Assembly (NCBI RefSeq): GCF_000767055.1
Contig: NZ_CP006764.1
Coordinates: 186,001 to 250,000 of the forward strand
DNA from: Corynebacterium doosanense CAU 212 = DSM 45436
Lineage (GTDB): Bacteria > Actinomycetota > Actinomycetes > Mycobacteriales > Mycobacteriaceae
Length of the DNA stretch: 64,000 bases
Direction of reading: 5' to 3'
The translations under genes were made by a program, and so were the position numbers. The notes under the pieces are model-generated. The model did not search any database, was not told where the DNA came from, and saw nothing but the letters and a program-made list of their open reading frames with translations. This document shows, piece by piece, positions 15,386-24,185 of this stretch (its first letter is position 1; the number at the start of each line of letters is the position of its first letter).

Positions 15386-16371
15386 CCCTCCCGGTGAATC
15401 CGGCCCTCCGTCTGCGAGAGCGGCCGGTTGGAGCCGCCCCGACGCGCGGAGATGATCTCCGCGAGCATGGACACGGCCGCTTCCTCCGGGGTGTGACCAC
15501 CGAGGTCGAGCCCAAAGGGGGCGCGCAGGCGTGCCAGTTCCTCCTCGCTGACGCCCAGGGCGCGGAGCCGCTCGTGACGTTCCTGGGTGGTCAGCCGCGA
15601 GCCCATCGCCCCGATAAAGCCGGCGTTTGTACGCAGCGCCGTGGCCAGCAGCGGGTCGTCGAACTTGGGGTCGTGTGTCATGGCGCACAGGATCGTGCGC
15701 TCGTCCACGGCCAACTCCGAGAGGTAGCGGTGTGGCTGGCGCACGACGATCTCGGCGGCGGTGGGGAATCGTTCCCGGGTGGCGAAGGTGGCACGGGCAT
15801 CACAGACGGTGACGCGGTAGCCGGTTGCGGACGCCAGACTGGCTAGCGCAGAGGCGAAGGCATTGGCGCCGAAGATGATGAGTCGTTCCGGGGGCGCGAA
15901 GACCCGTACGAAAGAGTCGCCAACCAGCGCGGAGCGGCCCTGACGCAGCAGCGCGCTGTCGGTGAGTGTGATCTCGCGGCCGCCGCCGAGGCGTGTGACG
16001 GTGGCTACCGGGGTACTGCGGCGCAGGTGCGCCAACAGCTCGCGAAATAGATCGAACTCCTCCGGGGCGACGTACTCGAGGTACACGCGGATCGACCCGC
16101 CGCAGGTCAGGCCTACCCCGAGGGCGGTGGCGTCGCTGTAGCCGTAGTCCTGGATCGTGGCCTCACCGGTGGCGGAGACGTCCTCGGCGCGGGCCAGCAC
16201 GTCGGCCTCGATGCAGCCGCCGGAGAGGCTGCCGACGACGGAGCCGTCGTCGAGCAGCGCCATCTGCGTGCCCGGCGGGTGCGGGGCACCGGCCGTGGTG
16301 GAGATGACCGTGGCCAGGATGAAGCCCTTGTCACCCGCCAGCGTTGGCGCGAGGGATTCCCAGAAGTTCAT
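15382..16371 (-). CDS. xdhC: XdhC/CoxI-family Mo-cofactor maturation protein
   Basis: This 329-residue protein has the XdhC_CoxI N-terminal domain (GSLSGGCIEADVL about 43-55) and the C-terminal Rossmann XdhC_C domain (RLIIFGANAFASALASLA, later FIGAMGSRLTTQERHERL). XdhC proteins bind the molybdenum cofactor, help insert the terminal sulfido ligand, and hand it to xanthine dehydrogenase-type enzymes. The ATG at 16371 overlaps the stop of the upstream MobA-like gene as ATGA, which favours it over the ATG 15 bases earlier. It is the last gene of a five-gene operon with a 2Fe-2S/FAD/Mo enzyme, its likely client. Confidence 0.88.
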   Translation of the reverse strand: MNFWESLAPTLAGDKGFILATVISTTAGAPHPPGTQMALLDDGSVVGSLSGGCIEADVLARAEDVSATGEATIQDYGYSDATALGVGLTCGGSIRVYLEYVAPEEFDLFRELLAHLRRSTPVATVTRLGGGREITLTDSALLRQGRSALVGDSFVRVFAPPERLIIFGANAFASALASLASATGYRVTVCDARATFATRERFPTAAEIVVRQPHRYLSELAVDERTILCAMTHDPKFDDPLLATALRTNAGFIGAMGSRLTTQERHERLRALGVSEEELARLRAPFGLDLGGHTPEEAAVSMLAEIISARRGGSNRPLSQTEGRIHREG

Positions 16372-16958
16372 CTGGCCTCCCGCCACGCCGCCAGGTCCGT
16401 GGGGGTGTCGATGTCACGTCCGTCGGCGAGGTGGCCGAGCTCGACCAGGTCGACCAGCTCGGGGTGAGCGCGCAACCACTCCCGGGCGCCGGCGTCGCCG
16501 GTGGCCTGGGCGGCTGCCTCCTGCGCGAAGGCCAGCGGAAGAAGCAGCGGGTGTCCGCGCTCGCCGTCGTAGGCGGCCGCGGTGACCCGGGACGGGGCGG
16601 CCCGGGCGAGCAGGTGCTCGACCGCACCCGGAGTCAGGCCGGGCTGATCCACCAGCGCCACCAGCACCCGGGAAGCACCGAGGCGCGCTGCCTCGGCCAC
16701 CCCGGCGGCAAACGACGAGGCCAGGCCGCTGCTCCACGCGGGATTGACCACGAGTTGGCAGGGGAGCGTCGATAGTTCAGCGCGCACCTCATCCGCACCG
16801 GCGCCGGCGACGACGACCACTCGGTCGCAGCCCCCGTCCAGCAGCGTGATTACTGCCCGCCGGACCAGCGAGTCCGCATCAGGCGCGCGCAGCATCGCCT
16901 TGGGCCCGTGGCCCAGGCGCTGACCTTCCCCGGCGGCGAGTAGGAGACCGACCGTCAC
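16368..16958 (-). CDS. MobA-like nucleotidyltransferase (MocA type)
   Basis: The 196-residue nucleotidyltransferase starts VGLLLAAGEGQRLGHGPKAML, the NTP-binding loop of the MobA/MocA family, with VDQPGLTP as the metal-binding segment and GHPLLLP near the active site. Such proteins attach CMP or GMP to molybdopterin. In operons for xanthine dehydrogenase-family enzymes they usually make the cytosine dinucleotide form. Four-base overlaps with the upstream Mo subunit and the downstream xdhC show a tightly coupled operon. Confidence 0.85.
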   Translation of the reverse strand: MTVGLLLAAGEGQRLGHGPKAMLRAPDADSLVRRAVITLLDGGCDRVVVVAGAGADEVRAELSTLPCQLVVNPAWSSGLASSFAAGVAEAARLGASRVLVALVDQPGLTPGAVEHLLARAAPSRVTAAAYDGERGHPLLLPLAFAQEAAAQATGDAGAREWLRAHPELVDLVELGHLADGRDIDTPTDLAAWREAR

Positions 16959-19054
16959 AGAAAGTTCTCGGGAGTGGCCGGCAGATCACGCACGCGGACG
17001 CCGGTGGCGTGGTACGCCGCGTTGACGATCGCCGCCGAGGCGCCGACGTTGCCGATCTCCCCGATGCCACGCGAACCCATCGGGGTGGCGCGCTCGTCGA
17101 CGTCGTCGAGCCACTCCACGTGCAGGTCACCGATGTCCGCGTGGGCCGCCACGTGATAGGACGCCAGGTCCTGCGTGACGAAGTGCCCGGTGCGGGTGTC
17201 GCGGTAGGCCTCCTCGTAGAGCGCGGCGGACTGGGCCATGATGAGCGCGCCGAGCAACTGCGAGCGGGCCGTGACCGGGTTGATGACGCGGCCCACCGAG
17301 TACACGCCGGTCAGGCGCGGAACCCGGATCTCCCCGGTAAGTCGGTGCACCCGGACCTCGGCGAAGGCGGCGCCGAAGGAGTGCATGGAGTACTTGTCCA
17401 TGTCGGGGTAGGCCTCCGTGGTGGAGGTGGTCAGCTCGCCGGGAACGGGGTGGTCACCGTGGTCCGCGCGGAACTGCTGGGCCGCCTGAACGATGGCCGT
17501 GCCCCAGGAACCCGTACCGGAGGAGCCGCCGGCCACCGTGGCGGTGGGCAGGGAGGAATCGGCGATGGCCAGGTCCACGTCCTCGACCGGGACTTCCAGC
17601 GCGTCCGCGGCGATCTGCAGCAGCGCCGTGCGCGAGCCCGTGCCGATGTCCGCCGCGCCGATGGCCACGTTGTAGCGTCCACCCTCCAGCGCGGTGACCC
17701 GCGCGCTGTTGCCGGGGAAGAAGTTGGCCGGGTAGGTCGACGAGGCCACGCCGGTGCCCACCCACCAGTCGCCCTCGAGCGTCGAGCGCGGCTCTGGGCG
17801 ACCCTGCGACCAGCCGAAACTCTCCGCGCCGCGGCGCAGGCACTCGACCAGGCGCCGGGACGCGAAGGGTTTGCCCGTCTCCGGGTCGATCTCCGGGTCG
17901 TTGAGGATACGCAGCTCCACCGGGTCGATCCCCGTGGCTTCCGCGAGCTCGTCCATGGCGACCTCGAGGGCGAAGATGGCGGGCATCTCGCCCGGGGCGC
18001 GCAGCCAGGAGGGGATGGCCACGTCGAGTTCGGCGACGCGGTGCCGGGTGCGTCGGTTTGCACCGGCATACATCATGCGGGCGGGTTTGGCCGCGTGCTC
18101 GATGAACTCCTTGGCCGCCGCGGATTCCACGGTGGCCAGGACGTCGAGGGCGGTGATACGGCCGTCGGCACGCGCTCCCAGGCGGATGTGCGACTTCGTC
18201 GCGGTGCGGTAGCCGGTCAGCGAGTACATCTGCTGGCGGGTGACCGCGAGTTTCACCGGCCGCCCGTCGGCCCACACCGCGGCGAGCGCGACGGCCATCT
18301 CCGGGGGATGGGGTACGCCCTTGCTGCCGAAACCGCCGCCGACATAGGGCGCCTGTACCCGGATCTGCGTCTCGCTCAGCCCGAGCATCGGTGCCAGCGC
18401 GGATGCAACGCCGTGCACGCCCTGTGTGGAGTCCCACATCTCCAGGACCCCGTCGGCGAACACCGCGCTGGCCGCGTGCGGTTCCAGCGGATTGTTCTGC
18501 TCGTAGGGGGTGGAGTACTGCTTGTCGACGACCACCTCAGCCTCCGCCAGCGCGGCATCGACATCCCCCTCCTCGGTGTCCGGTTCCGCGCCGACCGCGT
18601 CCTTGGTGGGGGTGTAGAGCTCGGCCTCGTCGGCGGTGAGCACGGCCTTTTCCTCGTCCTGGTGCACGACGGTCAACCGCGCACCCTCGCGGGCGGCCTC
18701 GATGGTTTCCGCGAGCACCAGCGCCACGATCTGGCCGTAGTAGCTGATGCGGTCATCCTGCAGGATGGCCAGCTCGCTGTTGTCGGTGTCGGCCATGCGG
18801 GGCGCGGTGACGTGGTCGAGCACGGCGGTCACGCCCGGGTGCTCGAGGGCGGCGGAGGCGTCGATCTCGCGCACCCGGCCCTTGGCGGTGGTGGAGGTGA
18901 CCAGCCACAGGTAGAGGGGCTTCTTCTCGAACTGCGCGTCGTTCTCGAACGCGTAGGTGGCCCGCCCGGTGACCTTCTCCCGGGCGTCGACCCGGCCGAG
19001 GGGCGAGCCCATGGCCGCGGCGGAGATCGGGGTGGCGTTTTTGCTGGGGCTCAT
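16955..19054 (-). CDS. Molybdopterin-binding subunit of aldehyde/xanthine dehydrogenase
   Basis: This 699-residue large subunit has the two family domains: Ald_Xan_dh_C (about 20-125, with GRVDAREKVTGRATYAFEND) and the molybdopterin-binding domain. VGGGFGSKGVPHP contacts the cofactor, and the catalytic glutamate lies in SRGIGEIGN near the C terminus. It oxidises an aldehyde or N-heterocycle with water as oxygen source. Sequence features and the 4Fe-4S-type partner below suggest the PaoC-like aldehyde oxidoreductase branch. It sits third in the operon with 4-bp overlaps on both sides. Substrate unknown. Confidence 0.9.
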   Translation of the reverse strand: MSPSKNATPISAAAMGSPLGRVDAREKVTGRATYAFENDAQFEKKPLYLWLVTSTTAKGRVREIDASAALEHPGVTAVLDHVTAPRMADTDNSELAILQDDRISYYGQIVALVLAETIEAAREGARLTVVHQDEEKAVLTADEAELYTPTKDAVGAEPDTEEGDVDAALAEAEVVVDKQYSTPYEQNNPLEPHAASAVFADGVLEMWDSTQGVHGVASALAPMLGLSETQIRVQAPYVGGGFGSKGVPHPPEMAVALAAVWADGRPVKLAVTRQQMYSLTGYRTATKSHIRLGARADGRITALDVLATVESAAAKEFIEHAAKPARMMYAGANRRTRHRVAELDVAIPSWLRAPGEMPAIFALEVAMDELAEATGIDPVELRILNDPEIDPETGKPFASRRLVECLRRGAESFGWSQGRPEPRSTLEGDWWVGTGVASSTYPANFFPGNSARVTALEGGRYNVAIGAADIGTGSRTALLQIAADALEVPVEDVDLAIADSSLPTATVAGGSSGTGSWGTAIVQAAQQFRADHGDHPVPGELTTSTTEAYPDMDKYSMHSFGAAFAEVRVHRLTGEIRVPRLTGVYSVGRVINPVTARSQLLGALIMAQSAALYEEAYRDTRTGHFVTQDLASYHVAAHADIGDLHVEWLDDVDERATPMGSRGIGEIGNVGASAAIVNAAYHATGVRVRDLPATPENFL

Positions 19055-20031
19055 CGGAGTACCTCGTTCAGGGCGGCGACGGTGGCGCCGCGCAGGAGCG
19101 GGCCCTTGTAGGCGGTGGCCTCGGTGAAGGAGGCGTCGGTCAGCTCGGCGGCAACGGCACGGTTGATGGCGGCCTCGTTGGGGATGGTTCCGCGCAGCGC
19201 GTCCTCGGCGCGGGTGGCGCGCCAGGGTTTGTGGGCGACCCCGCCGAAGGCCAGGGCGATGTCGGTGATTCGGCCGTCGTCGTCCAGTTCCACGGCCGCC
19301 GCGACGGAGACCAGCGCGAAGGCGAAGGAGGCGCGGTCACGGGTCTTCATGTAGGTGGAGCGCCGGGCCAGCGGGCTCGCGGGCAACTCGACCGCGGTGA
19401 TGAGTTCGCCGTGCTCCAGCACGGTGTCCGTCTCCGGGTGCGCGCCGGGCAGCCGGTGCAGCTGTGCCACGGGGATGCGCCGCTCGCCCTCGGGGCCCAG
19501 CACGATCGCCTCGGCGTCCAGCGCCGTCAGCGCGACCGCCAGGTCGGAGGGGTGGGTGGCCACGCAGTGCTCGCTGGTTCCCAGGACCGCGTTGTGGTGG
19601 CCGTATCCGCCGAGGGCGGAGCAGCCGGTGCCGGGTTCACGTTTGTTGCAGGCGGTGGTGACGTCCTGAAAGTACACGCACCTGGTGCGCTGCAGCAGGT
19701 TGCCGCCGGTGGTGGCCATGTTGCGGATCTGCCCGCTGGCGCCGGAGAGCAGCGCGCGGCTCACCGCGGGCCACTGCGCGCGGATGGCGGAGTACGCGGC
19801 GAGGTCGCTGTTGCGCACGTTGGTGCCGATCCGGATGCCGGAATCGGTCTCGGTGATGTCCGTCAGGGGGAGTTTGCTGACATCCACCAGCACCTCCGGC
19901 GTCGCGACACCCAGCTTGAGGTGGTCGACGAGGTTGGTGCCGCCGGCGAGGAACCGCGCGAGGTCGTTGCCGGAGACCGCCGCCACGGCCTCTTCGGCCG
20001 TGGCGGGGGCGACGTAGTCGAGCTGCTTCAT
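19051..20031 (-). CDS. FAD-binding subunit, PaoB-like
   Basis: The 326-residue flavin subunit has the FAD loop FLAGGTNLVDHLK (about 28-40) and SGQIRNMATTGGNLLQRTRC. It then carries a Cys-rich insert (RTRCVYFQDVTTACNK, GTGCSALGG, SEHCVATHPSD). That insert binds an extra 4Fe-4S cluster in E. coli PaoB, which separates this branch from plain xanthine dehydrogenases. I chose the ATG at 20031, which overlaps the 2Fe-2S gene stop as ATGA. A longer frame upstream only runs antisense to the sense of that gene. Confidence 0.88.
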   Translation of the reverse strand: MKQLDYVAPATAEEAVAAVSGNDLARFLAGGTNLVDHLKLGVATPEVLVDVSKLPLTDITETDSGIRIGTNVRNSDLAAYSAIRAQWPAVSRALLSGASGQIRNMATTGGNLLQRTRCVYFQDVTTACNKREPGTGCSALGGYGHHNAVLGTSEHCVATHPSDLAVALTALDAEAIVLGPEGERRIPVAQLHRLPGAHPETDTVLEHGELITAVELPASPLARRSTYMKTRDRASFAFALVSVAAAVELDDDGRITDIALAFGGVAHKPWRATRAEDALRGTIPNEAAINRAVAAELTDASFTEATAYKGPLLRGATVAALNEVLR

Positions 20032-20534
20032 CGCTGCGCCGCCTCCTTCACGGCCTCGAGGATGCCGTCGTAGGCGCCGCAGCGGCAGAGGTTGCCGCTG
20101 AGGCGCTCCCGGATCTCCGCGTCGCTGAGCTCGGGGTCCTCCGTGAGATCCTCCGTGACGTGGCTCGGATGCCCCGCCCGCAGCTCCTCGAGCATGCCCA
20201 CGGCCGAACACACCTGACCCGGCGTGCAGTAACCGCACTGGAAACCGTCGTGGGTGATGAAGGATTCCTGGACGGGATGCAGTTCGCCGTCCTCACCCAG
20301 GCCGGCGGCGGTGACGATCTCCGCCCCGTCATGCGCGACGGCCAGGCTGAGACAGCTGAGTTGGCGACGACCGTCGATAAGCACCGTGCATGAGCCGCAC
20401 TGGCCGTGGTCGCAACCCTTCTTCGGCGAGGTGTTGCCCAGCCGCTCGCGCAGCGCATCGAGCACCGTGGTGCGGGTGTCCACGTCGACGGAATGGTCCG
20501 TTCCGTCGACGGTGAGGTGGATAGGGTGGTCCAT
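20028..20534 (-). CDS. 2Fe-2S subunit, PaoA-like, without Tat signal
   Basis: This 168-residue iron-sulfur subunit has a plant-type ferredoxin domain (CDHGQCGSC, then SCLSLA) and the C-terminal helical 2Fe-2S domain (QCGYCTPGQ, NLCRCGAY). It passes electrons from the Mo centre to FAD. The well-known PaoA homologue carries a twin-arginine signal for export. Here the protein starts directly with HLTVDG, so the complex should stay in the cytoplasm. The GGGAGGG ribosome site just upstream of the ATG marks it as the first gene of the five-gene operon. Confidence 0.92.
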   Translation of the reverse strand: MDHPIHLTVDGTDHSVDVDTRTTVLDALRERLGNTSPKKGCDHGQCGSCTVLIDGRRQLSCLSLAVAHDGAEIVTAAGLGEDGELHPVQESFITHDGFQCGYCTPGQVCSAVGMLEELRAGHPSHVTEDLTEDPELSDAEIRERLSGNLCRCGAYDGILEAVKEAAQR

Positions 20535-20575
20535 GATCCCTCCCGGGATTGATAAGCGAGTGGTGATGATTCAGG

Positions 20576-22504
20576 TCACCAGATCGCGACTCTATCCTCT
20601 GGCGCGATGTACTGCGCGGAATCCTCGTCGACCTCGGGGAACGCCTCGTAGAACTCCGGGATGTTCGCGACAATCTGGTTGCAACGGAACTCCGCCGGCG
20701 CGTGCGGATCGATGGCCAGGTACTGCTTCTGCATCTCCGGCCGGATCGCCGTGCGCCACACGCTGGCCCACGAGAGGAACAGCCGCTGCATGCTGGTGAA
20801 CTTCCGCCCCGCCATGTCCGGTGAGCCGCCCTCGTGCGGGAACTCCTTCTCACCCGGGTCGCCGTGATCCTTGAGGTACATCTGGAACGCCACGACGGCG
20901 ATGCCGAATCCACCCAGGTCACCGATGTTCTCGCCCAGGGTGAACTCGCCGTTGACACCGGGCGTATCGACGCCGTTCTCCTCGAGAATGCGGGGGACCA
21001 GGCCCTGGAACTGCGCCACCAGCTTGTCGGTCAGCGCGGTGAACGCGTCGCGGTCGGCGTCGGTCCACCAGGAGTTGAGGTTGCCCAGGCCGTCGTACAG
21101 CGAACCCTGGTCGTCGAAGCCGTGCCCGATCTCGTGGCCGATGACCGCGCCGATCGCGCCGAAGTTCTCCGCCGCGTCCGCCTCCGGGGAGTAGAAGGGC
21201 GGCTGGAGGATCGCCGCGGGGAAGGTGATGTCGTTGACCACCGGGTTGTAGAACGCGTTGACGGTCTGCGGGGTGGTGACCCACTCCGAGCGGTCCGCCG
21301 GCAGGCCGATCTTGCCCAGCTCGTAGTCGTGCAGGAACTGCGCGCCCGCGCGCACGTTGGCCATGAGGTCGGCGCCGGTGGATCCGAACTCGAGGCCGTC
21401 GTAGTTGCGCCAGTTGTCCGGGTAACCGATCTTCGGCTTGAACTGGGCCAGCTTCTCCAGGGCCTTGCCCTTGGTCTCGTCGGTCATCCACGGCAGCGCC
21501 GTGATGCGCTCGCGGTAGGCGGCCAGGAGATAGTCGACGAGGGTGAGCAGCTCGTCCTTGGACGAGGCCGGGAAGTGACGCTCGACGTAGACCCGCCCGA
21601 TCTCCTGTCCCACCAGGGACTCCGCCAGTGCGACGCCGCGCTTCCACCGGTCGCGCTGCACCGTCGCGCCCGAGAGCCGGGTGCCGTAGAACTCGAAGTT
21701 CTTCGCCCCGACCTCCACGGGCAGCACGCCGGCGCGCGAACGCAGGATCTGCCACGTGCCCCACAGCTGCCAGTCGGCCAGGCGGTCGGCGGTGAGCAGC
21801 TCCGCCAGGCGCTCGATGTAGCTGGGCATCATGTTCACCAGCGGGCCGTCGCCCAGACCGGTGGAGGTGAGCATCGTGCGCACGGTCGACGGCAGGGACT
21901 CCAGCTCCACCCGGTTGTACGTCTTCACCGCGTCGCGCGAGGCCACCACATTCCAGTGGCCCGCGGCGATGTCCTTCTCCAGGGCCACGATGCGCGCCGC
22001 GGCCGACTGCGGGTCCAGGCCGAACAGGCGTGCCGGGTCGAGGAACGTCAGCATGTCCGCGACGTGGTGCTCGTAGGCCTCGAGGGTCTCGGCGTGGTCG
22101 GGCTCGCGGTAGTAGGCCTCGTCGGGCAGGCCGAGTCCGGACTGCACCACGTAGGCGATGGACTCCTCGGAACCGGAGTCCTTCTCCACCCAGAACGAGG
22201 CCGGGGCGCCGATACCCCGGCGCTCGAGCGTTCCCAGGTTGGCGGCGAAATCGTGCACGTCCGCGGCGGTGAGGAGGTCGAGGTCGTCGTCGAGAGGCGT
22301 CATCCCGGCGGCGTTGACGCCGTCGACATCCATGAAGGAGGCGAAGAGCGCCCCGGGGCGCCCGGAATCCGTCTCGACGATGTCGCGCACGTTCTCCTCG
22401 GCGTTGTCACGCAGGGTGTGGAACGTCCCGTCCACACCCCGGTCCTCGGGGATCACGTGGTTGTCGAGCCAGGGGCCGTTGACGTAGCGGTAGAGATCAT
22501 CCAT
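20576..22504 (-). CDS. pepO: M13-family zinc metallopeptidase (PepO type)
   Basis: The 642-residue neprilysin-like peptidase has the M13 N-terminal domain with YRYVNGPWLDNHVIPEDRG, then NAFYNPVVNDITFPAAIL, the zinc motif VIGHEIGHGFDDQG (HExxH) and the third ligand in GENIGDLGG. There is no signal peptide, so it is a cytoplasmic oligopeptidase. The ATG at 22504 fits the start of the conserved domain; an extra 8 codons upstream look spurious. It is divergent from the small exported protein at 22547 with only 42 bp between. Confidence 0.92.
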   Translation of the reverse strand: MDDLYRYVNGPWLDNHVIPEDRGVDGTFHTLRDNAEENVRDIVETDSGRPGALFASFMDVDGVNAAGMTPLDDDLDLLTAADVHDFAANLGTLERRGIGAPASFWVEKDSGSEESIAYVVQSGLGLPDEAYYREPDHAETLEAYEHHVADMLTFLDPARLFGLDPQSAAARIVALEKDIAAGHWNVVASRDAVKTYNRVELESLPSTVRTMLTSTGLGDGPLVNMMPSYIERLAELLTADRLADWQLWGTWQILRSRAGVLPVEVGAKNFEFYGTRLSGATVQRDRWKRGVALAESLVGQEIGRVYVERHFPASSKDELLTLVDYLLAAYRERITALPWMTDETKGKALEKLAQFKPKIGYPDNWRNYDGLEFGSTGADLMANVRAGAQFLHDYELGKIGLPADRSEWVTTPQTVNAFYNPVVNDITFPAAILQPPFYSPEADAAENFGAIGAVIGHEIGHGFDDQGSLYDGLGNLNSWWTDADRDAFTALTDKLVAQFQGLVPRILEENGVDTPGVNGEFTLGENIGDLGGFGIAVVAFQMYLKDHGDPGEKEFPHEGGSPDMAGRKFTSMQRLFLSWASVWRTAIRPEMQKQYLAIDPHAPAEFRCNQIVANIPEFYEAFPEVDEDSAQYIAPEDRVAIW

Positions 22505-22546
22505 GTGCCCAACTCTAGGCGCTGGCACCCACTAGGCTGTGCAGGC

Positions 22547-23164
22547 ATGCGCCCGGGAAACGTCACCGCCTATCGGCTCCAGCCGGAGAAGGCCGCTCCC
22601 GTGCTCGGGGTGCTGGCCATCCTGCTGGCGGTGATTCTCCTTCTGCCTTTCCTGCTGCGCGCGCTGATCCCGGCGGCCACCGGTGAGACCGAGCCGGTGC
22701 AGCTGTCGTCCTTCGACTCCTATGACGAGATCCCGCTCACCCTGGACGGGCAGCCCGTGAGGTGCGAGTTCAACGACGAATCCCCGCTCATGTGGGGATA
22801 CGACTGCGGAGGGGTGAGCCTGGACAGCGTCGTTCATCCCCGCGAGAGCGTTCAGGATCCGGAGGCTACGTTGCGGCGCATGTTCCGGGCCGGCAGCTGG
22901 GCCTCCGCGGACGACAGCCTGGCGGTGCAACACTTCGGGGACACGCTGGTGTTGGACGACCCCGGCTACGGGCTGATCGGGATTCTCACCCCGATCGAGG
23001 ACAACTTTCTGATGTACGTGCAGATCGACGTGCTCTGGGACAGCGAAGACACCGCCGACTACGGTGAGGCGGTCTGGCAGACGCTGATCGGGGAGTCGAT
23101 GCCCGAGAGCCTCCTGGGCACGCTCACCACCTCGGGTTACGCCCCCGAAGAGACCACTCTCTAG
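22547..23164 (+). CDS. Membrane-anchored hypothetical protein
   Basis: This 205-residue protein has one N-terminal transmembrane helix (VLGVLAILLAVILLLPFLL, about 19-38) and an extracytoplasmic domain with two cysteines (VRCEFNDES and GYDCGG), which could form a disulfide. I recognise no family. A TAGGCT -10 box lies 8 bases before the ATG, so the gene is probably leaderless. It is followed 10 bp later by a PrsW-type protease and likely shares its operon; it might be a substrate or partner of that protease, which is speculation. Confidence 0.65.
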   Translation: MRPGNVTAYRLQPEKAAPVLGVLAILLAVILLLPFLLRALIPAATGETEPVQLSSFDSYDEIPLTLDGQPVRCEFNDESPLMWGYDCGGVSLDSVVHPRESVQDPEATLRRMFRAGSWASADDSLAVQHFGDTLVLDDPGYGLIGILTPIEDNFLMYVQIDVLWDSEDTADYGEAVWQTLIGESMPESLLGTLTTSGYAPEETTL

Positions 23165-23174
23165 GAGAACCGCC

Positions 23175-24059
23175 ATGAACCGCACCGCCGCCTGGGTCAC
23201 GGGCATTCTCGTAGTGATCGGACTGGGACTGACCAGCGTCACCCTCTTCGGGCTGCTGTTCTTCTCCCCCTCCGCGGCGGTGGGCGGAGTGTTTCTCGGC
23301 CTGCTCTACGTCGGCGTGGTCGTCGCCCTGCTCCGGTTCACGCCGCTGTGGCCGCAGATGAACTCGGCGCGGGTCACGGCCCTGTGGGTGTTTGTCTGCC
23401 TGGCCTGGGGTGGCGGGTTCGCCATGATGCCCGCCCTGCTCGTGGCCACCCCGCTCATGGACGCGGTGGACAGCCTCGGCTGGGACGCGGCCACGATGTC
23501 CTTCGGTGGCGCGTACCCGGAGGAACCCGGCAAAGCCCTGGGTGTGGTGCTCATCGCCCTGATGTTCCGCGGGATCAACCGCCCGTGGCACGCGCTGGTC
23601 ACCGGCGCGCTCGTCGGGCTGGGGTTCGAGACCGTGGAGAACATCACCTACGGCGCGGTCCTGGGCATGCTCGACACCAACTCGGACGTGGCGGGGCTGT
23701 TGGAGATCTGGGGACTGCGCATCTTCCTCGGCCCGTTCCTGCACATCATCTGGACCGCCATCGCGGGTTGGGGCATCGGCCAGGCCCTGTTCGCTGCGCG
23801 ATTGTCCACCGCGCGGCGGATCCTCGTCGCCCTCGGGTGGCTGGCCGTGTCCTTCCTCCTGCATTTCGGATGGAACTACCAGGGCGGTGAGGTCGCAGCC
23901 GGCGTCACGACGGTCGTTGTCTGCCTGATCCTGTACCCGCTGATCTTCTGGCTGATGAGGCGTGGATGGAAGGCGGCCCGAAGCGATCGGACCTACGCAT
24001 ACACCCCTCGGGCCATCACCTCCCTCACGCAGCTCCCCGCCGTCGCTGTGGAGAACTAG
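23175..24059 (+). CDS. PrsW-family intramembrane metalloprotease
   Basis: The 294-residue polytopic membrane protein has about eight helices. The family motifs are all visible: PEEPGKALG (EExxK), GLGFETVENITYG (FExxEN) and FLHIIWTA (conserved His). PrsW proteases cut anti-sigma factors within or near the membrane in Bacillus. Here no anti-sigma factor gene is adjacent, and the upstream neighbour is an unknown single-span protein. AGGAGA precedes the ATG. Confidence 0.85.
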   Translation: MNRTAAWVTGILVVIGLGLTSVTLFGLLFFSPSAAVGGVFLGLLYVGVVVALLRFTPLWPQMNSARVTALWVFVCLAWGGGFAMMPALLVATPLMDAVDSLGWDAATMSFGGAYPEEPGKALGVVLIALMFRGINRPWHALVTGALVGLGFETVENITYGAVLGMLDTNSDVAGLLEIWGLRIFLGPFLHIIWTAIAGWGIGQALFAARLSTARRILVALGWLAVSFLLHFGWNYQGGEVAAGVTTVVVCLILYPLIFWLMRRGWKAARSDRTYAYTPRAITSLTQLPAVAVEN

Positions 24060-24066
24060 GCCGCGA

Positions 24067-24082
24067 CTATGCCGTGGCATAG
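24067..24082. repeat. 16-bp palindrome between prsW-like gene and HNH gene
   Basis: CTATGCC-GT-GGCATAG is a perfect inverted repeat 8 bp behind the stop of the PrsW-type gene. No T-run follows on the plus strand, so it is not a classic terminator. It could be an operator for the HNH-protein gene at 24186. Confidence 0.4.
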
Positions 24083-24185
24083 TGCTTATCCACAGGTCAG
24101 CGTAGGCGGGCCGGCCGTGTCCACCCCATGTTTTATGGTCTGGGTGTCATCGAACATCTGATCGTCTCGCTTCGGGGGAACCGAC

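Noticed and set aside
17009-19111. 700-codon plus-strand frame opposite the Mo subunit
   Set aside because: High-G+C antisense shadow: rich in Gly/Arg/Val/His, no motif, while the minus strand encodes a full enzyme subunit.
20834-22546. Long plus-strand frame joined to the gene at 22547
   Set aside because: The upstream part is the antisense of the M13 peptidase. Only the part from ATG 22547 has a membrane helix and a promoter.
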